This document shows positions 24,241 to 34,621 of a stretch of 64,000 nucleotides of DNA, piece by piece. The stretch is taken from the NCBI GenBank assembly GCA_030063045.1, contig JAQSEB010000008.1, forward strand, positions 1,612,001 to 1,676,000, written 5' to 3'. A program made the translations under genes and the position numbers. The notes under the pieces were generated by a model. The model was not told the DNA's origin and searched no databases. It saw only the letters and a program-made list of their open reading frames with translations. How positions within the stretch are numbered: position 1 is the stretch's first letter; each line of letters starts with the position of its first letter. This stretch comes from Pratylenchus scribneri (lineage: Eukaryota; Nematoda; Chromadorea; Rhabditida; Pratylenchidae).

Positions 24241-24817
24241 ATGTTTTCGGACAAATGCTGGAGAGAAAGGAATGAAAACAAAAGCAAAATCGTTGAAGAA
24301 AGTTGTGGAAGGAACGGAGAGAAATAGCAAAGCAACGTGATGGATGAACTATTCGATTCCCAAATTATATTATTTGTTTATTAAAATTATAATTCATCTA
24401 TCTATATTTGCTCCATTTTATAATTGCCACTTTTTTTTGATACACAGTTTAATCCCATAAGTTCATTTAAATATTGATAATAAAAAAAAATTTAATTATA
24501 ATTTTAATTTGTATTTGATGAACAAAAATGATTTTAAATAATTCATCTTTACCTCTTCTATTTCAATTCAATAAGTAGTTACTAATTAATAAACAGTTCA
24601 TTCAATAGTAAGAAATAGTTAGGAATTTATCAATCAATCATCATAAAATATTTTACACGTGATTAATAATGACTAGTTGATTGCATTGGTGATTATAGGA
24701 TAGTTATAGATAAAACATAAAACTGATAAGATGCAATCGATAAGAGAAAATAATAAAATGCTGCTCATTCAATATTTTTAATTCGTATGTTATTTTAGCA
24801 AAAAAAATAAATAAAAA
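24241..24817. other. Intergenic, AT-rich
   Basis: 577 bp between OATP and the isochorismatase gene, very AT-rich. No gene is seen. Confidence 0.5.
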
Positions 24818-25766
24818 ATGGCAGCTGCTCGGTTGCTCAGATTGGTCCCTTCGGAGAGTGCCTTACTTGTTTGTGATATGCAAGAGAAATTCAGGTTTTT
24901 ATTTTATTATCAGATTCAGATTTTTAATTATTTTTTAAATCAGGCAACACATTCAATATTTCCCACAAATTGTGGAGGTGACTCGCCGAATGATTGAAGC
25001 CGCAAAATTGTTGGACATAAAGGTAAGAAATATGAAATTTGATTTAATCCCAACTGATTCGAATAGATTATTGCAACAGAACAAAACCCGAAAGGCTTGG
25101 GGCACACTGTACCTGAACTTGAACTGCAAAAATATGGAATTCCAGTATTCGAGAAGACTAAGGTATTTTTCTTTTATTAACGATCTAACATCTAATTAAT
25201 CTTAAAGTTTTCAATGTGTGTACCCGATTTGAGGAAAGAAATTGGCAATGGCATTAAATCCGTCATGGTTTGCGGCATCGAAGCACATGTCTGCGTTTTT
25301 CATGTATGTCAATAATTTGATCTTATTCAATTAAAAATCTTGAATCTAATTTTGGTATTTGATTCTTAAGAAATAATTTCTTTTAAAATAATTAATTTAT
25401 TTAGCATTATTTAATAGGATTAAGCTTTCCAAATCTTTTGAACATTATCATTAATTTTGTCAAATTTTCAGACTGCAATCGACTTCCAAGAGCAAGATTT
25501 CCAAGTTCACGTCGTCGTTGATGGTTGTTCCAGCCGTTCAATGGTTGACAGGTTTGTTATTTTGAATCGAATTTTCGTAAAAATTTATTTACAGAATGTT
25601 TGCTTTCAAACAATTGCACAATGGTGGCATCAATTTGACGACAAGTGAATGCGCAATTCTCGGTTTAGTCGGCGATAGTGCACACGAAAAATTCAAAGCA
25701 GTCCAGAAAATTATCAAAGAAACTGCTCCCGACAGTGGACTACTCGCCCATAGCTTGAATGTTTGA
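24818..25766 (+). CDS. Isochorismatase domain-containing hydrolase (ISOC1/2-like)
   Basis: Six exons (24818-24894, 24944-25022, 25067-25162, 25208-25303, 25472-25551, 25595-25766) give 199 aa, the usual length for the single-domain family. The cysteine-hydrolase triad is visible: Asp in LVCDMQEKF, Lys in EKTKFSM and Cys in CGIEAHVCVFHT. TEQNPKGLGHTVPEL is the typical loop after the second strand. The natural substrate of animal ISOC proteins is not settled. A divergent paralogue is fused into the gene at 30547-33607, with matching intron positions around the first three strands. Confidence 0.92.
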
Positions 25767-26017
25767 GTTGAATGTTGTGAAATGGAAATTTAGGATTTAT
25801 TTATTGATTGATTATTGATGCCAATTCCAATTAAAGTGATCATAAATATGAACAACCGTATAAAAATTAATTTTCATTTGTTTGCATTTTGAAATTGTTG
25901 AAAGTTTCTTTAAACTTTATATTTTTCTGTATTAATTGCCATGGAAACAGAGGGAAAAATCAATTTTCCAAAATTTTTATCAAAAATCCATCCACCATAA
26001 TTATTTAAAACAAAAAT

Positions 26018-28092
26018 ATGGAAAGTTTGGATCCACTTTATTTAGCCCTTCTCTACTATCGACTCAACAGAATCGAGGATGCCCACAAAGAATGTGGCCG
26101 ATTGCTTGACCGTAATCCGCTTGACCAAGCTGCTTGGTCACTAAAATTGGCTTGCTTTGCGGAGGAGGTTTTTGTCGATGAATTGGAGAATGATGAGGCA
26201 GGATTGGCTGATGCATTCATGGATTTGGGCACAACGGTAAAATTAACAATATGCATATTTATTCAATTATGCATTTTAGGTTGCAACTGCGGCAAGACCC
26301 GGTACATCATTGAGTAGGCCGTTAACTGGCACCAGTGGAGGACCGAGTCCAGCTGTTCGGTAATAATTTGCTTTTTAAATATTTGGTAACAATTTTTGAT
26401 AATTTGCAGTCCCCGAACAGCGAGTGGCCGACCATTGAGCGGAATGCAAAGACCAGAAAGCAGATTGAAGACTGGAACAATGGAACAAATGCTACGCACT
26501 TCGAGAACATCCCGGACAGCGAGGCCCGTTTCCGCCAGTACTGCCCGACAAGCTCGGCTAGGAACGGTTTAGTTTGGAATTGAGGAGAGGGAGATTAAAT
26601 AATATTATCAAAATACCAATCTAATTTACAAAAATGTCAACTGATTTTATTTTAAGGCATCGATGATTGCTCAAAGAGATGGGCCCTTCCTAAATTTGGC
26701 TAGATTGAATGTGGAAAAATATGCCCGCGAAAAAACCATCAACCGACATTTGTTCGACTATGTATTTTTGCATGAAGCCGACATGAAAACTGCACAACAA
26801 GTAATTCCAAATTTTGACATTAATTCGATTATAAATTTGCTTTAACAGATTGCGATGATTGCTTTGCGAAGTTGTGTTGAACAGGAAAATGATTGGTTTT
26901 GGCCAAATCAGCTAGGAAAATGTTATTACAGGTATAACGGGAACAAATAAACGAATTTTCTTTTACTAACAATCCAAAAAGGTTATTTTTGGGACAAATT
27001 TATATTTGAATCATTTTTTATCACTAAAATATTCCTTAACATTTTTGCTCATTCCATTTTCATTCGCATTGAATTTTCAGACTTGGGATGGTCCGGGAGG
27101 CGGAGAAACAATTCCTTTTGTCCATTCAACGATGCAAAATGGTGGAAACATTCGCATATTTGGGCAAATGTTACCGAAGATTGGACCAGCCATTGTCGGC
27201 GGTGGAACATTTCAAACAAGGACTGGAACATTTTCAAAATGAACCAACACTTTTGACCGGATTGGCCAGAATCTACGAGGTTTTAAGGAGTTTTTCCTTT
27301 AATTTATTTTAATTTTAGGATATCGGAGACACGGAACGAAGTGTGGCCTATTATCGACTTTTATTGAAGCAAGATGCCTCAAATGTGGAGGGCATCGCCT
27401 GCCTGGGAGCACATTTCTTCTATGAATCACGACCGGAAATTGCACTCAAATTTTACAGGTCATTTCATTAAAAAGACAATAATAATTCATCATTTTTCTC
27501 CAAACAGACGAATCCTCCAAATGGGTGTGAACAGTGCGGAATTGTACGTGAATTTGGCACTTTGCTGCTTTTATTGTCAACAATTTGATTTGGCATGTGG
27601 TTGTTTGGAACGAGCACATTCACTGGCCGACCAACAAGTTCAAGCTGATCTTTGGTATAATACGGCACATATTGCATTGGTCAGTCAAATTATTTAATAC
27701 AAAAATAATCCATTCCTCATTTCAAAGGCTCATTGTGATCTGAAGATGGCTGAACGTTGCCTTCGTTTGGCATTGTCTGCTGACTCAAATCACGCCGAAT
27801 CATTGGTCAATTTGGGCATTCTAAAAATGCAAGAGAATCGGGTGGATGAAGCACGCCATCTATTCCATTCAGCCACTCAAAAGGGTCCACATCTTTACGA
27901 AGCACATTTTAATTATGCTCTTCTGCTTCATGAGGTTAATCCAAAAGAAATATATTTACAGCAATTCACTATATTCAGATGGGCAATTATGCGGAATGTT
28001 ATCGAGCTTTGAAGAAAGCATTGGAACTGTTTCCGGAACATTTTTATTCAAAGAAATTGCTCCAAAGAGTTGACACAATTTTGAAGAGCTAG
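26018..28092 (+). CDS. bbs-8: Bardet-Biedl syndrome 8 protein (TTC8), TPR
   Basis: Ten exons (26018-26236, 26280-26359, 26410-26566, 26657-26800, 26849-26931, 27081-27279, 27319-27458, 27508-27679, 27728-27934, 27979-28092) give 504 aa, near the size of known BBS8 proteins. The N-terminus (MESLDPLYLALLYYRLNRIED) and the basic RPLSG/RPESR region are BBS8-like. From about residue 230 to the end there are consecutive tetratricopeptide repeats (LGKCYYRLGMV, YLGKCYRRLDQ, NLALCCFYCQQ, NLGILKMQENR, ALKKALELFPEH). Known role: BBSome subunit needed for intraflagellar transport and membrane protein sorting in cilia, which in nematodes means sensory neurons. Confidence 0.94.
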
Positions 28093-28244
28093 TCCAGAAA
28101 TTTGATTTTTTTTCATTCATAATATTATTTGCGTATAAAATTGAAATATTTTTATACATGTTTAATCTATAATCTTGGTTCATATTCCAGAAAATATTTA
28201 AAATTCATTAAAATATTTAACATTTAATTAACAAGAAACATCAT

Positions 28245-29865
28245 CATGTAATTTCTAAGTTATAATTGCGATTGTAATTTTAAAATCTAAGTTGTAATTG
28301 CGATTGTAATTTTAAAATCTAAGTTGTAATTGCGATTGTAATTGTAAATTCTAAGTTGTAATTGCGATTGTAATTGTAAAATCTAAGTTGTAATTGCGAT
28401 TGTAATTGTAAAATCTAAGTTGTAATTGCGATTGTAATTGTAATTGTAAATTCTAAGTTGTAATTGTAATTGCTATTGTAATTGTAAATTCTAAGTTGTA
28501 ATTGCGATTGTAATTGTAAAATCTAAGTTGTAATTGCGATTGTAATTGTAAAATCTAAGTTGTAATTGCGATTGTAATTGTAAAATCTAATTTATAATTG
28601 CGATTGTAATTGTAAAATCTAAGTTGTAATTGCGATTGTAATTGTAAAATCTAAGTTGTAATTGCGATTGTAATTGTAAATTCTAAGTTGTAATTGCGAT
28701 TGTAATTGTAAAATCTAATTTATAATTGCGATTGTAATTGTAAAATCTAAGTTGTAATTGCGATTGTAATTGTAAAATCTAATTTATAATTGCGATTGTA
28801 ATTGTAAAATCTTAGTTGTAATTGCGATTGTAATTGTAAAATCTAAGTTGTAATTGCGATTGTAATTTTAAAATCTAAGTTGTAATTGCGATTGTAATTG
28901 TAAAATCTAAGTTGTAATTGCGATTGTAATTGTAAATTCTAAGTTGTAATTGCGATTGTAATTGTAAAATCTAATTTATAATTGCGATTGTAATTGTAAA
29001 ATCTAAGTTGTAATTGCGATTGTAATTGTAAAATCTAATTTATAATTGCGATTGTAATTGTAAAATCTAAGTTGTAATTGCGATTGTAATTGTAAAATCT
29101 AAGTTGTAATTGCGATTGTAATTGTAAAATCTAAGTTGTAATTGCGATTGTAATTGTAAAATCTAATTTATAATTGCGATTGTAATTGTAAAATCTAAGT
29201 TGTAATTGCGATTGTAATTGTAAAATCTAAGTTGTAATTGCGATTGTAATTGTAAATTCTAAGTTGTAATTGCGATTGTAATTGTAAAATCTAATTTATA
29301 ATTGCGATTGTAATTGTAAAATCTAAGTTGTAATTGCGATTGTAATTGTAAAATCTAATTTATAATTGCGATTGTAATTGTAAAATCTAAGTTGTAATTG
29401 CGATTGTAATTGTAAAATCTAATTTATAATTGCGATTGTAATTGTAAAATCTAAGTTGTAATTGCGATTGTAATTGTAAAATCTAAGTTGTAATTGCGAT
29501 TGTAATTGTAAAATCTAAGTTGTAATTGCGATTGTAATTGTAAAATCTAATTTATAATTGCGATTGTAATTGTAAAATCTAAGTTGTAATTGCGATTGTA
29601 ATTGTAAAATCTAAGTTGTAATTGCGATTGTAATTGTAAAATCTAAGTTGTAATTGCGATTGTAATTGTAAAATCTAAGTTGTAATTGCGATTGTAATTG
29701 TAAAATCTAAGTTGTAATTGCGATTGTAATTGTAAAATCTAATTTATAATTGCGATTGTAATTGTAAAATCTAAGTTGTAATTGCGATTGTAATTTCTAA
29801 GTTGTAATTGTAATTCTAAATTGTAATTGCGATTGTAATTGTAAATTCTAAGTTGTAATTGTGAT
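28245..29865. repeat. 32-bp minisatellite array
   Basis: About 50 head-to-tail copies of a 32-bp unit with core TTGTAATTGCGATTGTAATTG and tail TAAAATCTAAG. Two unit types alternate irregularly, CTAAGTTGTAATTGC and CTAATTTATAATTGC, and there are a few TAAATTC variants. Both edges decay into shorter TAATTG words. The array follows the BBS8 3'UTR and has no coding potential of its own. Confidence 0.97.
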
Positions 29866-30546
29866 TAATTTTATATTCTCATTTTTGTAAGATAAGATAA
29901 TATCATCCATCAATAAAAAATAATCCCTCCACAATTTTCCTATTTAATTTTATTCATTCAAAAATTAATCATCCCATTTCCCACCCCGATTACAATTACA
30001 AATCGACACTCTCCTCTCCCTTCTTTCCAATTCCATCCATCAACTTTAAATAAATTATGGCTCATTTTTGTTGGGCTTTATATAGGAAAAAAAGTTACCT
30101 AGTCAATATTACCCATTTCCAAATTCCAACCTATATATTGATTTTATTATAATCTTTGATTTTATTATAATCTTGAATTTATCAAAAACAGATTTACTGA
30201 TTGCACATTTAAACTAATAAAATTATTTTTCTAGATATCAAATCCAATAATTTCCATTTCACCAATTTTAACTCAATTTATTTCATTTCTTCAACTGTGA
30301 ATTGTTGGCATTAAATGATGGGCACAAACCATGCAGTCGATTCCACAAGCACAATGACACCGGAAGCAAGGGCTTTTGCCAACGCAATTTTCGTCACATT
30401 GTCATCCGAATATGTGGGATTCAACCTTAACAACCTGAATTTTTGTTTATGGTTTATTTTTATTTTAATAATTAAAAAACATTAATTAAATGAAAAAATG
30501 AGTCTTTCGAAACACAAAATATTAAATGTAAAGACATTTACCGATT
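29866..30546. other. Region between minisatellite and the LOTUS-isochorismatase gene
   Basis: AT-rich. Contains a candidate coding exon at 30314-30439 that opens with ATGATGGGC and encodes an amphipathic helix (ARAFANAIFVTLSSEY) followed by GFNLNNLN, like the first half of a LOTUS domain. Its only GT donor leaves a phase that does not match the next exon, so I keep it outside the model. Confidence 0.45.
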
Positions 30547-33500
30547 ATGAATAGAACTCAATTCTATCCGCAATTAAGGTTCTAAAACGGTCGGTGACAA
30601 TTTTAGTTGCTTTATTCCATAAGATGTGATTGTTTTTTGATGATAGTTTGGGAGGACCAATGCAACTAGCTAAATTAAATTATCACAAATAAATCGAATT
30701 ATTTTTTAATTAAGTGATGATTTGAATATCAATCCGGATGATGAAGCAAGGAAAGTTGGCTATAGAAATCTGCAAGATTTATTGGAATCCAACGAGATGA
30801 AATCATGGATCCGTGTGGAGGATGTAGAAAATGATTATGGCGAAGTGTCACGAATGTACAGGGCAAAACCAATCGGCGAATATTACACCATTTATTTGGA
30901 ACAACGGAAAGCTTACAAACAGAAGATGAAAAGGTTTGTACTTTTTTAAATATATTATATTAAATGATTCATTTTTGGGTGGAGTAATGAAAAATATTAT
31001 TCTCTACTTTTTGATAGCAAACCTAGGAAAATGCAAATAATAATAACTTTTTTTATCATTTAGAAAAGCACAAAAGGAGCGAATGTATGAGCGGACATAT
31101 GGAGTGACAAGGAATGCGGCAATGGGCAGCAAAAATTATGGAGAGCAACAACAAGAACCGCCAACTTCCAGCAATAAAAACAACAATTGGAACCGTAATG
31201 AAGGCCACCAATTTGATGAACCAAATGGAAAGGCCAATTTAGGGGAACAAAGCAGCAAAAACAACCAACAAAGCAATAATTGTTCCACACCGACAAATAA
31301 CAATCGACCACAACCACAGGAGGAACAACAAAAATCAAAGTTGGTTAAATATTTTTAAATTTAATTTTATTTAATCAAAGTAAATAAAATACAATTCTTC
31401 GCAGAGTCAATTCAAATGGACGGTCGGATGTGCCAGTCCCAAATCGATTGTCAACCACAATTCATTATCAAGGATTGGGAGAACCAGCCGGATTGGATGA
31501 TTTTTACGATGATAGCAGCGATGAAGATGATATTGGAAATGGCGATGATTGGATGGTAAATTCATTTTAAAATTGGTTTTTAATTATTTAATTTCTAATT
31601 TATTTTATAGAACAATAAATTTGGCCCAGGAGTCAGCAGCAATGATTTGGGGACGTCTACAACAACAAAACCATCAATTCCCATTGAAAAACATTCATCT
31701 AGGTAAATTTTACTAATCCTTTTTAATAACAATGATTAAATTTTAACATTTATTCAGCAATTCCAATTCCAATTTGCCTCCTCAACCAAAGGCAACGAAC
31801 ATTGGCAATGTTTTTGATGAGACGGGAAAAAGAAATGGGAATATCCGGAATGGAATGAGCAGCAATGCAAGTTTTGCTACAGCCAACGACATTTGGGACG
31901 AAGATTACTTTGAAGGGGAAGAAAAGGTTGCGATTGGAATTATAAATAATAAAATATTAATATATTAAGGAAGATGAAGATTGCAGCGACGATGATGATG
32001 AGGACGATTTTCGGACGGTGATGGGCGACGACAATAATATTGTTGATGGCAGTGGACATTCGGTGATGAGGGGAAATGCACCAGCCAATCATCAAATGCA
32101 TCAATTTGGTCAACAAAATGGAAATGGAATAGGGCATCCAATCCAAAATGGGACAAACAAATCGAATTCTTCCAATTTGAGGCAAATGGCACCAATCAAT
32201 TCCCATCCTCAATTACAACAACAAAATCAAATGATGAGTGGTTCTGATGGACGAAAACAGCAACAAAAGGTAATTTATTCATTAAAATGTATTAATAAAT
32301 AATTAGTTAAGAAATTAAATATGCAGATTATTCAACCAGCAAATCAACAATTGGGGGAAGAAAGGGAACAACGACCACCACAACTGCCATCAACCCAGCA
32401 AAAGGACCGAACCAAGGCACAAAAACAACCAATGGGATCAAATGATGCAACCAAACCAAAAAATGTGCCCGAAGATATTTTAGTCGATTTTGGGTATTTA
32501 TTTTTATTTTTATTTTGTATAAATTTATTTAATTTTAGGTCTCCAACCGTCCATCAACCAACCAATAATCAAATTGTGAGCAATTCGAATGGAATTGGCG
32601 GCCAATTGGAAATGGGCGGAAGCAGTTTTGGCACAATTTCAATGAATGACATATTGACCACCGCCGTCGCACTTCCTCAATTTGATTTGGTCAGTTCCAA
32701 AAAAATGAACTATTTAAATTAATTTAATTTTAAGCCAGGAGAATGTAATGGAATTGCACATCCACATCATTTTGTGCCGGCCGAATGTGCCCTTCTCCTT
32801 TGCGATGTACAGGAAGGATTCAGGTGAAACATAATGTTTTAAAATTATTATTTTCTACATTTTGATTCAGACAACGCATTCGATATTTCCCCGAGGTCGT
32901 CAGCAATATTTGCCGAATGGTAAAGGTGGCCAAATTGCTTGACATTCAGGTTGGTGTCTCAATTATTTTTGGTGGCAACAATTTATTCTATTTTTTCAGA
33001 TTATTGGGACTGAGCAATTGAATTGTGGATTAGGCAAAATTGCTGTCGAATTGCAGAGATTTGGAGGAATTTCATATATCCAGAAAAGCCAGGTTGGTTG
33101 ATATTATGAATATTTTTAAACAAAAATTAGGTTTAATTCCAAAACATTAATAAAAATGATTTTCACCAATTTGATCCATTTAATTTACTCCCATCCATCG
33201 TTTCAGTTCTCAATGTACATTCCCCTCATGCAAGGACGTGTGCTCCCAGAAGGCGTGAAAACTTTGATTTTGTGTGGATTCGAGGCGCATATTTCAATTT
33301 TGCAAAGTGCATTCGATTTCCAGTCACATGACTTCAATGTTCATCTCATTTCGGATGCCAGCTCCAGTTCAACAATGCAAAATAGGTTCATTCAAATCCA
33401 ATGGAAAATGGATTAAAATCCTTAATTTCAAGATTGTTGGCATTCAAAAAGTTGGAAACCAGCGGAATTGGTTTGATGACCAGCGATTGTGCCATTCACC

Positions 33501-33607
33501 TTTTGGTCGGCGATAGTGCTCATCCAAAATTCCCGGCAATCCAAAAAATCATCAACGAGCATCCAGCACCCGAAACTGGGCTTACATATCAATTGCCGGC
33601 TTTTTAA
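30547..33607 (+). CDS. LOTUS-like / disordered / pseudo-isochorismatase fusion protein
   Basis: Fourteen exons (30547-30578, 30715-30933, 31064-31339, 31405-31555, 31611-31702, 31758-31926, 31970-32269, 32327-32493, 32539-32689, 32735-32823, 32871-32949, 33000-33092, 33207-33385, 33433-33607) keep frame for 723 aa. Residues about 10-75 resemble a LOTUS/OST-HTH domain (DEARKVGYRNLQDLLES). Residues 80-540 are low-complexity, rich in Q, N, S and acidic runs. Residues about 550-723 are an isochorismatase fold: Asp kept in LLCDVQEGF and Lys in IQKSQFSM, but the catalytic Cys site reads CGFEAHISIL, so the nucleophile is lost. LOTUS proteins act in germ-granule RNA regulation; a similar role is only inference. 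The 5' end is uncertain. Confidence 0.7.
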
Positions 33608-34621
33608 GGAAGAAGATAATATGATAAGATTAATTTTTAATTTAATTTGTTAATTTTTTTAATTATTCATGATTCTTAACTGGCCTTTCTCACCTGCTGC
33701 CATTTATACAATTCGATTTCAATTAATTGTTCTTTTTTAAATTATTATTTTTTTGAATAAATTTTGTATTATATTTAGTATAATTGTTTAATAATAAAAG
33801 CATTTAATTAATTATGAAAAATTGACAAAGAAAACTGCGGGGGTCATTCATTGAAAAAATTCAAATTTCCACGTGAAATTTATTTATCGAAACGAAAGAT
33901 TTATTTGGCGCAATTTCAAATTTTCTTTCATAGTCAGAAAGGGCAATTAGTCTAAAAATTCAAATTCACGCGTAAAATATATTTATCGACACGAAAGATT
34001 TATTTGGCGTAATTTCAAATTTTCTTTCATAGTCAAAAAGGGCAATTAGTCTAAAAATTCAAATTCACGCGTAAAATTTATTTCGACACGAAAGATTTAT
34101 TTGGCGTAATTTCAAATTTTCTTTCATAGTCAAAAAGGGCAATTAGTCTAAAAATTCAAATTCACGCGTAAAATTTATTTCGACACGAAAGATTTATTTG
34201 GCGTAATTTCAAATTTTCTTTCATAGTCAAAAAGGGCAATTAGTCTAAAAATTCAAATTCACGCGTAACATTTATTTATCGACACGAAAGATTTATTTGG
34301 CGTAATTTCAAATTTTCTTTCAATATCAGAAAGGGCAATCGGTTTAAAAAATTAATTTTTCCAAATTGCAAGGTCGTCATTTATAATTTATTCAGAATAA
34401 AATGTCGAGATAAAATTTTGATCAAAAATTTTCGTAATATTGATGATAAACATTTCTCCATAAATATTATAACTGGGCCTGATAAATGAGCGTGAGATGA
34501 ATACAACATTCAATGTTGAGATTTAATAAAAAAAAGATGGAATCAAATAAAATAATTGATGAAAGTGACAAAAAAAATTGTTAAATCTGTGCATTTTTCT
34601 ACTGTTTTCACCCTCAATAAG
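33608..34621. other. Convergent intergenic region with satellite
   Basis: Lies between the 3' ends of the fusion gene and the SFMBT-like gene. About half is the 98-bp satellite at 33841-34335; the rest is AT-rich with no gene. Confidence 0.5.
33841..34335. repeat. 98-bp satellite, five copies
   Basis: Five tandem copies of about 97-99 bp. Each contains GGCAATTAGTCTAAAAATTC, CACGCGTAAAAT, GACACGAAAGATTTATTTGG and TTTCTTTCATAGTC. The first and last copies are the most diverged, and the inner three are nearly identical, suggesting unequal exchange. Confidence 0.95.

Noticed and set aside
28245..29865. Regular repeats that resemble a CRISPR array at first sight
   Set aside because: The whole 32-bp unit repeats with no unique spacers, and the setting is a eukaryotic intergenic region.
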